The notes below the pieces were generated by a model, which was not told where the DNA came from, did not search any database, and saw only the letters and a program-made list of their open reading frames with translations. From assembly GCF_002812045.1 (NCBI RefSeq), contig NZ_NPEG01000002.1:186001-250000 (forward strand): a DNA stretch of 64,000 nt, read 5' to 3'. Source of the DNA: Leptospira haakeii (lineage in GTDB: Bacteria > Spirochaetota > Leptospiria > Leptospirales > Leptospiraceae). Of the stretch, positions 1 through 11,300 are shown in pieces. A program made the position numbers and the translations under genes. Positions within the stretch are counted from its first letter, which is position 1, and each line of letters begins with the position of its first letter.

Positions 1-3000
1 TATCAGCTCCTATAATATGCGTTTCCTTTTCTACCCCACCTAATGCCCGATTATCTAGGAAATTGGCAAAAGTCCGGGAATGATAGGTATGAACCGTTCT
101 AGAACCGTATGCATCTTGGATTGTAAATTTACTAAATCCGAAATAGTCAGTTTCCAATTTATCGTTTATGAATGAGGAGAAAAATACACCACCCTCGTAA
201 TCATACGTTTTGGGAATAATATTTCCGAATCCATCGTCCAGACTGATTTTTGTACAAACACGATATGTATTCGGTAAATCCGGGATCCCATCTCCTCCAT
301 TATTATCAAACTTTATAGAATCTGCATATTCAAACTTATAAATTCCGCCAATTCCATTTTTTAAACTTTCTATAATGTCAGGAACGGTTCCCGAAGATAA
401 TGCAAAATACCAAGTCGGTTCCTTTAAATGTATAATTCCTATATCTGTAAGTCCATCCCCGTTGTAATCTCCCTGGATCCATTGGAATACGTAAACTTGC
501 GAGATCAAATCGGGACGAGTTAGACTCTTGCTAATTACATTGTCAGGTAAAGAAATCATTTTTGCCTGAGATAGATCGTATAACTTTATATCTGCCCCGG
601 AAGAAATAATGGGATTTCCGGTTGTATCAAATAATCCGCTAAATCCGATTTGGCTTACTGGAAAGGTAGAAGAAGAGACAGTATTTCCGGCTATTTTAAT
701 CTTATAAAATATATATCCCGAATCATTTTTATCTCCGAATACGATTGATGTCCCCTGACCTACACCTTCGGATCTTAGAGTATATAAAACTCCCGCTTGA
801 GATCGGGAATCGAATTCAGAAGCGGTAAACGGAAGCGAAACATTTCCGTTCAAAGCGATAAAAGAAATCTTCGAATTCGGAATATCTAATGTACCAAGAT
901 ACCACTTATGTGTAGAATTACTTCGATCTACTATCAGGACCTGTGCCTGTCCCAGAGAAGTTGTAAAACTTCCTGAGAAGAAACTGAAATTCTTGCGATT
1001 CAATCTGTTTATAGAAGTTCCATTTTGAAAAAGGTTTCCCAAGTAGTTAGCACTAACCGCTACCCCATCTAGCGTTAAGAATTTGGTCCCGTTTGGCCCT
1101 GATAAGACAAATCTTCCAACATCTGTTCCATTCTGATCATCCAAAATCAAAATAGATTTGTAAGAAGTAGATTCGAAATGATCTGCTAAATAAGCACTTT
1201 CCTTTGGATGGAAATTCGTAATTTGGGAATCAGTTACATTTACAAAATCGGCCAAACCAAAGGTATTTGTTCCAGTTAGTTTGATAGTCCTAAATTTATT
1301 CGTATTTCCCGTTTTTTGATAATATAAGACTTCATCCTTTGTAATCTGAGAATAACGATCTGCCTTTCCCCCAAAAGGGAGAGTGATATCACCGTATTCT
1401 GGGTTAAAATCCAATAAGACTCTTTCGGTAAAATTGGTTCCTTGTTTAAAATCAAATGCACCCGTTTTTCGATCGTAAATGAGTAATTCAGGCGAAGAAT
1501 TACAATCGTTTATACTAAAGCATCCTGGAAAAACAAGTTCTCCTCTTCCTGTATTCAGATTCCCATCATACTGGTAATTTAGTACGAGAGTTTTAGTGTC
1601 ATTTGATAATGAAACTGCTGCGGATTGATTAGAGATTTTAACTTCGTCCTTCGGGAGGGGGGTTTTCATTACCCTTTCTTGATCTGGTCCATACTGCATA
1701 TCGCTATATGCTTTATAACGAAACCCGTTTGAAGTAGATTCACCGATCCAAAACTTTCCATCAGTTAAAGAAAAAAATCCGATATCGGATTTGCCATCTC
1801 CATTAAAATCACCTTGTAGCCATCGAGTAATATCTTTGAACTGAGGAGCCTTAGACCAGACTCGAAAACTAATTGTCCCATCGCCAGTCTCTCCTAAAAC
1901 CCAATCTCCAGAAGAACGATCAAATATTAGAAAATCGGAAAATCCATCTCCATTAAAATCTCCGGAAAATCTATCATTGGTGAAAAGGGATTGCTCAGGT
2001 ACTGAGAAGGTTTTATATAATTTCCATTGGATCTTGAAATAGATCGGATCAGTTTTATCTTCGGTTCTATGATTTTCTCCGACGAACCATTTCCCATTTC
2101 TTGAATCGTAAAAGGAAATATCCGTTCTTCCATCTCCATTATAGTCACCGTTTAAAAAGAAAATTTTGCTTCTATTCCGTCCGTCTATTGACTCGTCGGA
2201 AGTAGAAGCGCTATCCCAATTGGAATTGGGAGTATAATCATCTTTAAATAGGTTTTGGAATTTTTTTGCAAATTTAAGAAATTCAAAACGACCCCCTTTA
2301 TTCAACATAAGGATCCATTGCCCAGTCGGTTCGTCAAAAAGAACCGAATCCGCCAAACCATTGCCGTCATAATCACCTGGAAACCATTCCATTCTAAAAA
2401 TATCTGGAATACTATTTGTTAACTTTCCATAATTACGAAATTGGAATACTTGCCCTGTATGTTCTGCTACAATAAAATCTCCGGTCTCCGGCAAATAAAA
2501 AGCTATATCGGCCCTTCCATCGCCATTATAATCTCCACTGACATTCCCTTTAAAAAATCGAATTTTAGAAACGCCTTTATAACCCTGATATTTATTTCCA
2601 TAAAGCTTAAAGCTATATCCACCTTCTCTTTTACCTTCCGCAGCTTTCCAGTTCCCATTTTCAGGGTTAAAGAAAACGATATCAGAAAGACCATCTCCAT
2701 TAAAATCACCTTCGAAATAATCCGTTTGGTTCGGAGTAGTTTCCGGTTCATTAGATGCTCCATTTGAAGTATTTTTCCAAACTAACTTTCTTTCTGAATT
2801 AGTATAATGAAACTCCGGTTCAGTAGTATGTCTATTGGATTCAACCGTTTTTAATATGGGGCGTCCTGAGTCAAAAGATGTATCATAAATAAAATTATAT
2901 TTCCATAATTTCCCACCATCCCAACCGATTTCTATCGAATCCAAAAGACGATCCATCTTCGTTAAAAATCCTGGAACTTTTGAAACATATGGATCAGTTC

Positions 3001-3871
3001 TAACTTTTGTAAAAAATTTTATATATTGCCTTGGGCTCGCTCCACTGCGACTATTTCCAGTATATCTAATTTCTTGAATATATAACGAACGGCTTTCAGA
3101 GTAATTAGAAGTATCATAGATGACTTGAAAGTAATTTCCGTTCAAATCTTCTGATTTAGCAAGATACCAACTGTAAGTTCGATTAATCTTATTAGGATCA
3201 TAAATACGATTCGAAGCGCTATCTCCATAAATCGACTTCTTTCCTGAAGAGTCTAAAACTTCCCAAACGCCTCCTGACTCTATATTACTGAGTTTTAATA
3301 CTGAAAAATCTGCATCCGCCATCTCAGGTCTGTATGTCCCATTTTCAGAACTGCTCGAGCCGGAAATTTTTATTAATTTTTGTCCATTCCAGGAGAATGT
3401 ATCTCGCGAATCGTAAAATAAGGCTCCGAACTCAGGTGTTCTAGTAATAGAACCTAGCCCCAAATTCCATCCTACCCCAACCCAGCCATCAGTTCCCGAA
3501 CTTGAATATGAAAGTCCAAGACTGGGGTTCATTCCTGCTCTTCCATCCGGAACATCAAAAGGATAATTGAAACTGACTGCCCCAAAATGATTCGGTTCAG
3601 GTGGAGAAATTAAAATTGCTCCAGACAAAGGATCTGCCTTCGTTTCAGGATCATCAATAGCTTCACTATAATTGGTAGAAATAGAAAATAAATCACTTCC
3701 TTCCGGAGCTGGGGCCGATCCGGGAGAAAGTAAGCTTGTATTAGGAGCAAAAGCGCCTGGAAACAATTTGGATAGAAAATTCGCGCCTCCAGTACAAGAG
3801 GAGAAAAAGAGCAAAATTAGCCCAAAGCAAATGCCGTTTTTTAGAACGGAATTTCTATACATGGATTTCAT
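1..3871 (-). CDS. SpvB/TcB-like FG-GAP lipoprotein, N-terminal part (runs off window)
   Basis: The reading frame is open from the ATG at 3871 to base 1, giving about 1,290 residues without a stop; the C-terminus lies outside the window. A signal peptide ends in a lipobox (FFSSC, Cys about residue 26). Residues about 100-145 read like the SpvB/TcaC N-terminal domain (motifs GMNPSLGLSYSSSG and GVGWNLGLGSITR). At least seven FG-GAP/VCBS calcium-loop repeats follow, of the form D(F/Y)NGDGxxD, between about residues 385 and 1135. The last visible part (YDYEGGVFF, then TDYFGFSKF) matches the TcdB middle domain. In Tc toxins this protein class forms the shell that encloses a C-terminal toxin; whether an RHS core or toxin follows here cannot be seen. 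It is the last visible gene of the operon with the two large genes upstream, 37 bp after the previous stop. A TAG lies in frame just upstream, so the start is 3871 or the ATG at 3862. Confidence 0.8.
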   Translation of the reverse strand, partial: MKSMYRNSVLKNGICFGLILLFFSSCTGGANFLSKLFPGAFAPNTSLLSPGSAPAPEGSDLFSISTNYSEAIDDPETKADPLSGAILISPPEPNHFGAVSFNYPFDVPDGRAGMNPSLGLSYSSSGTDGWVGVGWNLGLGSITRTPEFGALFYDSRDTFSWNGQKLIKISGSSSSENGTYRPEMADADFSVLKLSNIESGGVWEVLDSSGKKSIYGDSASNRIYDPNKINRTYSWYLAKSEDLNGNYFQVIYDTSNYSESRSLYIQEIRYTGNSRSGASPRQYIKFFTKVRTDPYVSKVPGFLTKMDRLLDSIEIGWDGGKLWKYNFIYDTSFDSGRPILKTVESNRHTTEPEFHYTNSERKLVWKNTSNGASNEPETTPNQTDYFEGDFNGDGLSDIVFFNPENGNWKAAEGKREGGYSFKLYGNKYQGYKGVSKIRFFKGNVSGDYNGDGRADIAFYLPETGDFIVAEHTGQVFQFRNYGKLTNSIPDIFRMEWFPGDYDGNGLADSVLFDEPTGQWILMLNKGGRFEFLKFAKKFQNLFKDDYTPNSNWDSASTSDESIDGRNRSKIFFLNGDYNGDGRTDISFYDSRNGKWFVGENHRTEDKTDPIYFKIQWKLYKTFSVPEQSLFTNDRFSGDFNGDGFSDFLIFDRSSGDWVLGETGDGTISFRVWSKAPQFKDITRWLQGDFNGDGKSDIGFFSLTDGKFWIGESTSNGFRYKAYSDMQYGPDQERVMKTPLPKDEVKISNQSAAVSLSNDTKTLVLNYQYDGNLNTGRGELVFPGCFSINDCNSSPELLIYDRKTGAFDFKQGTNFTERVLLDFNPEYGDITLPFGGKADRYSQITKDEVLYYQKTGNTNKFRTIKLTGTNTFGLADFVNVTDSQITNFHPKESAYLADHFESTSYKSILILDDQNGTDVGRFVLSGPNGTKFLTLDGVAVSANYLGNLFQNGTSINRLNRKNFSFFSGSFTTSLGQAQVLIVDRSNSTHKWYLGTLDIPNSKISFIALNGNVSLPFTASEFDSRSQAGVLYTLRSEGVGQGTSIVFGDKNDSGYIFYKIKIAGNTVSSSTFPVSQIGFSGLFDTTGNPIISSGADIKLYDLSQAKMISLPDNVISKSLTRPDLISQVYVFQWIQGDYNGDGLTDIGIIHLKEPTWYFALSSGTVPDIIESLKNGIGGIYKFEYADSIKFDNNGGDGIPDLPNTYRVCTKISLDDGFGNIIPKTYDYEGGVFFSSFINDKLETDYFGFSKFTIQDAYGSRTVHTYHSRTFANFLDNRALGGVEKETHIIGAD

Positions 3872-3872
3872 T

Positions 3873-3899
3873 TTAATACCCTAACCTATAGGCAAACAT
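3873..3899 (-). other. Eight-codon mini-cistron ahead of the SpvB-like gene
   Basis: A strong Shine-Dalgarno sequence (AAAGGAGGAG, 3901-3910) overlaps the stop of the upstream gene. It lies about 30 nt from the SpvB-like ATG, which is too far to serve it directly. Just after it is a short frame, ATG to TAA (MFAYRLGY), whose stop ends one base before the ATG at 3871. This could support coupled re-initiation. A weaker AGGG seven bases before 3871 is an alternative ribosome site, so the mini-cistron may be chance. Confidence 0.3.
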
Positions 3900-3908
3900 T
3901 CTCCTCCT

Positions 3909-6900
3909 TTAATATGTTATCTTAGCTTGCAGTGTAAAATCTCGTTCTATCAAAGGTGACACGAAGAAATTATTCAAACCAAAGCGAGGTTTATCAAAAT
4001 TTTGTAAATTAAAACTATATCCACTTAAGACTGGGGAAGAATTAGAAGTACTCCCTCCTGAAAAACCCATTAAGCCATTAGTAACGACATTTCCAATCTG
4101 GTATGTTCGTAGCACTGTCGAAGGGGAACTTCCTGACACTTGGAAACTACTATAGTCAATTCCACGTCCTTTTATGTAAGTAGGAGCGTTAACATCTCCA
4201 GAACTTATTGCCCATAAAAATATAATTTTATTCCCTACGAAGTAAACCGGGAGCAATGCTCTGGAAGTTGACGTAGAATCAATCTCGATCGGATTTGATT
4301 GATTCACTAAACCATTAGCTAAATTTATTGTCTTTACAAGCAAAGTATTGGAACTTTTCGAATAGGCTATCACCGAAAGATTATCTTTAGATGAGTATGT
4401 ATAACCCCCCGTAACAGCCAAATCAAGAGGAGTCAATGCAACGGCACTGTCTGGGCCCAAATTTAAATCAAAAATTTGATATTTAATATTTCCATCCGAC
4501 TTATAAAAAAATATTCCATTGTTGCCAGATACATCAACTCCCGAACTAACTGCGCTATCGTAAGAAACGGCCATTTGTGTAGAATTAGCAGGGAAACCAG
4601 AATCCAATACATACATTGTTGACCAAACATACTCATTTAAAAAGCCATTTTCTTTAGTAATCGAAGTAGCATAGAGCTTTCCATTTTTAAAGGCAGCCGA
4701 AGTCGAATAGTTATTGCGACCACCTAAGAATGCAAGATCTTCATTATTTGTTAAAACCTGCCCATTATTCAAATTGATCGTTGTTAACTGTAGTGTATGG
4801 TTCCACATTCCAAATGCAATTAAATTGGTCCCTCGAAGTATTGCCGCTCGATTGCCATCAGCAAGTAAGTAAAAACTATAGTTCTGATAAACACATGGAG
4901 AATCACAATTGGAATTTGGAACAAAGTTAAAGGATGTTTCCGGATACAATGGTGATGAAGAAGGGGTAGTTAAGCTGAAAATTCGAGCATAACCGGTTAA
5001 CATATCCCCGTCATGCCAGACAATAATCGCTTTTCCTTGAGAGGCCGATATTCGAAAGAAAGAATATGTACTATAAGCCGTTTTGATTATAAATTCATTT
5101 CCAATTGGTAGGCCAGTAGCTAAATTGTAATAACGACCATGTAAAACATAAGGATCAGATGAGAAAGCTCCAGTTGACCAAACAGTTAATGCAGTATCAC
5201 CATATGAGACGGTACTTGAAGCTATACCTGAATTTAATGCTCCATTATTTGGACTTATAGTAAAAGGTGCGTTATCTGTCTCTAATCCCAAAACTTTTCC
5301 GCTAAGAGTATTCAATTTCGGAACTCCATTTGCCAAGAAATTCGAAAAATGGCCTGCGTCAGCCCAGGAATTCCAGTTACCGACGCCCAGATTGTATGCA
5401 CCTGTCCAATTTAATGTAGTAAAGTCGGTATTTATTCCTAAGCAGGCAGGATTGAAAAGATTACTCGCACAATTGACCGACCCATTTCCCACTGAAAGAG
5501 GCAAATACTTTGAATTTTCCCATTCTCCCGTAGGAATACTTGCATACTGTGAATTCCATTCAGTATAGAAATTGCTTTCAATGACGAATCTAAGATTTGG
5601 AGTTTGAATGCCAGCTAAAACAAACGCAGAAGTAAACCTATTATTCACTTGTTTAATAGGACTGTTAAGGTCGATCTTATAACAAACAGTACTATTAGGA
5701 GATCCTAGTTCACATTGTTCTTCAACCACATTTGAAATAGTATAGAAATTCGAATCACCATAGATTTTAAGTGTATCATTTATTTCGAAACCTGCCGAAC
5801 CCTCTGTGAAGGTGAAATCTTTTGTGACAATTATACTTGTATCACCCTCGTAAGCAGCCCTAAAAAGCGGGCCTTGGACTTTCCTAACTTGTGAGTATTG
5901 CAGAGGCCAAACACTTCTACGATATGCATTATTTAATGCAGGACGAATATACACTTTAATTAAACTTACTTGCGGATCAACATAAGGATGATCTTTTGGA
6001 AGTTCTAAACATACAGAATAAATTTGGTTATCAAAATCCATACTAGTCCCGCAGTTTTTCATTTTGAAACTATCTCCCGAAGGACCTAGATCCTTGACAA
6101 TATGCATCCAATCCGTTCTTTCACCTCCAAATCCTAAGCTAACCTCAAAATCCGGTATTTGATTATATTCAAATTTCTTGGTCAAGACCTGACTATTATA
6201 TAAGAAATTATTAAAATATTGGTAATTTCCTGAAACTTGACCAATACCAAAATTAGGATTTAAGTAGGATGTTTTTTCAAGTTTCAGATTTAACTGGATC
6301 TTTTCTCCAAAGCCAGCATCTCCTAAAAACAGAGATTGACTCTTTGGATAATAAGGATGTTTCCCTGTAGACTCCAAATCCCAGGAAGTATTGATTTTAT
6401 ATGCAGAAAGGGTTTCTAAAGGATTAGTTCCAAATTGTTTTTGTTTTTGTATAAGATCTTTAACGGAGATATAAGTTATATCATAAGTGTCCCCTGCCCA
6501 TATAAGCGAGTCTACACCCAACACCATGAATGCTGGTAAATTAGTGCTTGCATTAAATTTTCTTTGAGTAGCCGTATTTCCAACACCATCCATATAAAAG
6601 GCTGTGGGAGAATAATATTTTCCTTTCGAATAAACCATCCAAACTCCCGCAGAATTGAGCTCATCTTCGGACCATTGCGAAACAGGTTTCTGTACACAAG
6701 CTGTTCTCGTAACTCCGTCAGACCCAATACTCGTCGACGAAACACAGGGAATTGTGGATCGAATACCCCCAATAGACTTAATACCTTTCATAAATAATTT
6801 TGATTCATTTAAGGTAGGTGCAATTTCCGAGAAATCTATAACATAATTATCGAATTCAATTTCCATTCCCGAACACGCGATTCTTTTTAAGGCATTCTCT

Positions 6901-8336
6901 AATGAGATCCCAGGAGACATTTGAGTTGCTGAAATCAATTCGCAAGGATTAGAATTTGCACCTTCAGCATCAAAGGCTGTTACTCGATACATATCGCGAA
7001 TGTTTGGACCAAGCACTTTGATTAGCGCAGTTCGCCCTTTAGCATTTTCTTCTATTATTTTAAGATTATCTCCCGAAAAATTCAATAGAGAAGATTTATA
7101 ATTTGAGTCAGCTACGTGAGTCATCAGATAATCTACGATATATATTTTAGGATTATATCCTGCTGCAATGGCCCTTTCTACTTCATAGCCATTTAAGCCA
7201 ACGTTTTCTACTACATAGGGGCCGAATTCAGTGCCTCCATAAACTTCCACTTCAAAGTTACTGCCATCAGCTTTCAATAATTCGAAACTTCTAACCGGAA
7301 TTAATTCTCCGTTAGGCGCTTCAAACATCAAAGAACATAGAATATGACTTAACTTTACAGGCATATTAGCGGAATTATTTTTAATGTATAGAGCTGCTCG
7401 GACATAGCCTCCGTCCGATTTGGTATTCATTTGTTGTTCAGTCTTAGACGATTTTTCGGATCTGAATTTTCTAGCCTTTTGACTTGCTGAATCTGATTTT
7501 AAATTTTGTGCTGAGGAATCCAAATTATTCTTAAAGGGGCGATCCGCCCATTTAGTTGTAGTTGTAGCTAAAGAGTTTTTATTTTCCCAACTTGTCTTCG
7601 TACTCATTCCGTAGTTAACACCGGAAGAGGCGATATTTACCTCTTCTCCTGTTTCAGAATACCCTGATAACTTATTTGATGTCCCCACAGAAACGGAAGT
7701 TCCATAAGATCCAGAATTCTCAGACGTGGAACTATATTGATCCTGGAATTGAACAGTTTTCAAATTTAATTCGTTTTGATGGATTTTTTCCGAACCTTCG
7801 GATTTTCCGGAAGTAATATCATCCGAATTAATCTCACTTCCTACTTCATCTTGAGTAGTATGATCCGCTTTCTCCACAGCAACACGCATCGTTATAGGAG
7901 TAGCAATTACTGATTCTATAGAGGGAAAATCCGCTACCCATACGTTCGTAGTCGTTTCATTTGCATTTAGAATTCCATCACCGTCGAAATCATTTACAAT
8001 GGTAGTACCCGTAGGATCTATCGTTCCTCCTAGGGAAGCAACATTAACCTTAGTTCCTGGAGGTAAATTGAATAGATTATCAACTGGAGTTACCGCTGGT
8101 CCGCCACCGGGAATCCCTCCTTTATCGGTAATCAATGGAATGGGACGAGCCATTAACCAAGTAGCTTTTGAAAGATTAACATCTCCCTTACCCCAGAGCC
8201 ATTCCATTGCACATGCCGTATTGCAGAAGAATATAAAAAAAGAATAAATTATAATCTTTCTAAGATCTGCAGCTTGAAAAATTCTTAATCCCAAAAGCAC
8301 TTTGTTATTAGTGAAATTCTTATTATTTTTTTTCAT
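3909..8336 (-). CDS. Very large secreted protein with protective-antigen/binary-toxin-B-like N-terminal half
   Basis: 1,475 residues. An N-terminal hydrophobic segment (IIIYSFFIFF) is followed by NTAC, a non-canonical lipobox at best. Around residues 114-126 a calcium-loop motif (DFDGDGILNANE) is followed by NVWVADFP, then a Ser/Thr/Gly-rich alternating stretch. This is the order seen in the processed calcium domain and membrane-inserting loop of anthrax protective antigen. Near residue 476, SLENALKRIACSG and then a short beta segment recall the TLKEALKIAFGF region of protective antigen. The C-terminal half is beta-rich with WHDGD- and GRYYN-like repeats and ends in an alternating hydrophobic strand finishing with Tyr. 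The ribosome site AAGGA overlaps the stop of the upstream paralogue, so the two are one operon. The binary-toxin relation is from remembered motifs and is unproven; otherwise this is a Leptospira-type large surface protein of unknown role. Confidence 0.75.
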   Translation of the reverse strand: MKKNNKNFTNNKVLLGLRIFQAADLRKIIIYSFFIFFCNTACAMEWLWGKGDVNLSKATWLMARPIPLITDKGGIPGGGPAVTPVDNLFNLPPGTKVNVASLGGTIDPTGTTIVNDFDGDGILNANETTTNVWVADFPSIESVIATPITMRVAVEKADHTTQDEVGSEINSDDITSGKSEGSEKIHQNELNLKTVQFQDQYSSTSENSGSYGTSVSVGTSNKLSGYSETGEEVNIASSGVNYGMSTKTSWENKNSLATTTTKWADRPFKNNLDSSAQNLKSDSASQKARKFRSEKSSKTEQQMNTKSDGGYVRAALYIKNNSANMPVKLSHILCSLMFEAPNGELIPVRSFELLKADGSNFEVEVYGGTEFGPYVVENVGLNGYEVERAIAAGYNPKIYIVDYLMTHVADSNYKSSLLNFSGDNLKIIEENAKGRTALIKVLGPNIRDMYRVTAFDAEGANSNPCELISATQMSPGISLENALKRIACSGMEIEFDNYVIDFSEIAPTLNESKLFMKGIKSIGGIRSTIPCVSSTSIGSDGVTRTACVQKPVSQWSEDELNSAGVWMVYSKGKYYSPTAFYMDGVGNTATQRKFNASTNLPAFMVLGVDSLIWAGDTYDITYISVKDLIQKQKQFGTNPLETLSAYKINTSWDLESTGKHPYYPKSQSLFLGDAGFGEKIQLNLKLEKTSYLNPNFGIGQVSGNYQYFNNFLYNSQVLTKKFEYNQIPDFEVSLGFGGERTDWMHIVKDLGPSGDSFKMKNCGTSMDFDNQIYSVCLELPKDHPYVDPQVSLIKVYIRPALNNAYRRSVWPLQYSQVRKVQGPLFRAAYEGDTSIIVTKDFTFTEGSAGFEINDTLKIYGDSNFYTISNVVEEQCELGSPNSTVCYKIDLNSPIKQVNNRFTSAFVLAGIQTPNLRFVIESNFYTEWNSQYASIPTGEWENSKYLPLSVGNGSVNCASNLFNPACLGINTDFTTLNWTGAYNLGVGNWNSWADAGHFSNFLANGVPKLNTLSGKVLGLETDNAPFTISPNNGALNSGIASSTVSYGDTALTVWSTGAFSSDPYVLHGRYYNLATGLPIGNEFIIKTAYSTYSFFRISASQGKAIIVWHDGDMLTGYARIFSLTTPSSSPLYPETSFNFVPNSNCDSPCVYQNYSFYLLADGNRAAILRGTNLIAFGMWNHTLQLTTINLNNGQVLTNNEDLAFLGGRNNYSTSAAFKNGKLYATSITKENGFLNEYVWSTMYVLDSGFPANSTQMAVSYDSAVSSGVDVSGNNGIFFYKSDGNIKYQIFDLNLGPDSAVALTPLDLAVTGGYTYSSKDNLSVIAYSKSSNTLLVKTINLANGLVNQSNPIEIDSTSTSRALLPVYFVGNKIIFLWAISSGDVNAPTYIKGRGIDYSSFQVSGSSPSTVLRTYQIGNVVTNGLMGFSGGSTSNSSPVLSGYSFNLQNFDKPRFGLNNFFVSPLIERDFTLQAKITY

Positions 8337-8346
8337 GATTAATTCC

Positions 8347-11300
8347 TTAGAAACTCAGCTGTGCCTTGAGTAGATATTCTCGTTCAACAAGGGGGGCTAT
8401 AAAAAAGTTATTCGAGCCATACGGAATTACTGGTGTATAATTAAAGTCTAATAAATACCCCCTAACTTCCGGTAAAACGACATTATTTGCCAACCAAGAG
8501 AAAAAAATCTTGCTCTGAAATACACTATTTGTATCTGTCCAATGATGTGCACTTACAGTAGCTCCCGTTTGATCTACATCATTCGTCATGCTCACTAAAA
8601 TCTCCGAAGAGCCTTCCGCTGTTGGAGTAACGCTTAAAAAATTTCCGATTCTTGCGCGTACAGATTTCTTATTTAAAACCGAATCTGTATGTTCCCAAGA
8701 CACAATAAACTTAGGGTTTGTTCCATCAGTTAAAGAAATCTGAGTAGTTATTGGTTTACGAACAATAGCAGGTGTTGAGAGGTTCATCAGGATTGCAAAA
8801 CCATTTAAGGCACTCGTTGCAATGTTGACAGATCGAACATACACTGAATTAGATTTCGAATATGTTAATAGGCCGTAATTGGAAACTTGAGATACTGTTA
8901 ATTTAAAATTCGAATTTGCTCCTCCAGTCGCATCTACCAAGGTTGTATTCGATCCAATTACATTGCCTGCACCTGAAGTATCTAAGTTAAGTCCGCGGCC
9001 AGTAATTACTCCAGCTCCGTCGAGCCATGCAATAAAGCCCCTGTAAACCGGACTAGGCACAGTTCCAGTATTTAAACCACCAACGAATAAGGAAGTTATT
9101 GTTCCAGTAGTGGTCCCCAAAACCGAGCGAATTGCATTAAACGTAGGCGTAGATCCACTTCCTCCGGGAGTAGCAATATCATCGCAGTTAATGCTATTAA
9201 TAGCGTATGAGGTTGTTCCGGTTAACTGTGCATATGTGACGACTACGCGAGAAGAGGATACTGCTTCTGCAACCACCATAATTTGAGAATTTGCGGTACT
9301 GGTAACAAAACCTGCAGTAGCAGAAACATTAAACTCGCTTGCATTTACTGCTGCTCCGGATGAGTTAATCAATTTTCCTTTAATCCAATATGTTCCACCG
9401 CTGGCTGAGGTGGAATGATTCCATACAACAAGAGAATAAGGCCCGCCTGACGCTATATCGAAGTATGAAGTTGTAGTGCCAGTGAGAGCTCTTGTGGTAG
9501 TTATTGTATTCGATTGTGTAGTAATAGAATTATCAGAACCAATCGTAACCTTTAAAACAATTAGATTCGTAAAACTCGGCTCATATAGAATAAAAATAGA
9601 CCCATCGAATCCTTGCTTCGCCACAAACTTCCCAATGAGAGAACCTGCAGTATTTAGTTGAGCATAAGGACCCATTATTCCTGTTTTAATATTGTAAACT
9701 CTTCCAATTAAATTGGATCCGCTTTTCCAAATATTAAGTATCTGTCCATCTTGTGTTGTAATTACAACAGGATCAGAAGTAGGAATCGGCACCTGCGCTA
9801 AGCTATTTTTACCGAAAGAAATATCAGATCTTGGGACCTCTAATTTAAAAATCCTAGATGTATTAGTTTGGAAATTTAAGCCTCCATTAGTAATAAAGTT
9901 ATTCATCTTATTCCTGTCAGTCCAGGAATTCCAATGAGCAACTCCATAATTATAGTTACCCATCCAGTTCATAGCCACGAAATCTGTACTGAATCCGAGG
10001 CAGCTCGGAAAGAAGTAAGAAGTTGTATTCGCACAATTCAAGTTTCCACTAGTAGGGACAAGGGGAACATACTGGGGAGTGACCCACTGGCCTAAAGGAA
10101 TAGTCGAATACTGAGAATTCCAATCATCAAAGAAACCATTCTCGACGGTTAACCTCATTGGAGGAGATGTCAGTCCTGCATATACATATGCAGAACTGGT
10201 CCTTGATATAGGCGAAATAATCGAAGGAGTAATTGCGATTTTTTTACACATCGCCAGGTTTGTAGGAACATCTGGCTCACAACGCACATCTATTGCACTT
10301 AGTACGGTATATATATGCGGATCTGAATAAAATCTCAGCTGATCAGAATTTTGGAAATTAGTACCTCCATCCGCGATTAAACTTGAATTGCTAACATATA
10401 TATTCGTATCTCCAGCAGATGCCGGCAAATACAGATCCCCTTGAATTTTTCTGACCTCAGAATAACGCAATGGCCAAATGCTTTTCCTATAAGCATTATT
10501 TAAAGATGGACGTATGTATAATTTAATAAGGCTTACACTTGCATCCACAAAGGGGTGTTTTTTCGGTAAAACTAAACAAAGAAAGAAATCTTGAGTATTA
10601 AAGTCTAATGTTCGCCCACAGTTTTGCAGCTTGTATTCTTCACTTGGATCATTCGTTCCCGTCCCTACATCACGAATAACGTGCATCCATTCCGATCTAG
10701 TTCCACCAAAGCCGAGACTGATCTCAAAGTCCATTGCTTCGGCCCATTTAAATTTCTCTTCTACCGTTGTTATCGGAGTATATGTAAAGTTTGTAAAATA
10801 TTGATATAAACCTCCGTTTTCTGGAACACCGAAGTTAGGAGTAAGATATTTGGTACTATCAAGTTTAATCTTTAACTGTAATTTCTCTCCAAAACCTGCA
10901 TCACCTAAAAATAATGACTGCTTATTAGGATAATATAAATCGTCCCCAAGAGAATCTATATCCCAAGTCGTATTTAAGCGATATTGATTTCCAGTTTCCA
11001 GAGGATTGGTGCCGAATTGCTTCTGCTTTAAGATTAAATCCTTTAGTGAAACATAAACTATATCATAGGAATCTCCGGCCCAAATAGTGGATGCGATACC
11101 TTTCACCATAAGTGTCGGGTTAGTTGCATTTCCATCAAATCTTCTTGGTTCTGCAGAAGGCCCAGTTCCATCCATATAGTAAGTTGTTGGAGAATAGTAT
11201 TTGCCTTTAGAATAGATTACCCAAACGCCTGCATTATTCTTATCATTTTCTGACCATTGAGCGATTGGATTTTGAACACATGCATCTCTTGGTTGCCCAT

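Noticed and set aside
6512..6846. Several 60-86 codon frames on both strands inside the giant protein genes
   Set aside because: All lie inside a continuous 1,475-codon frame with clear protein features.
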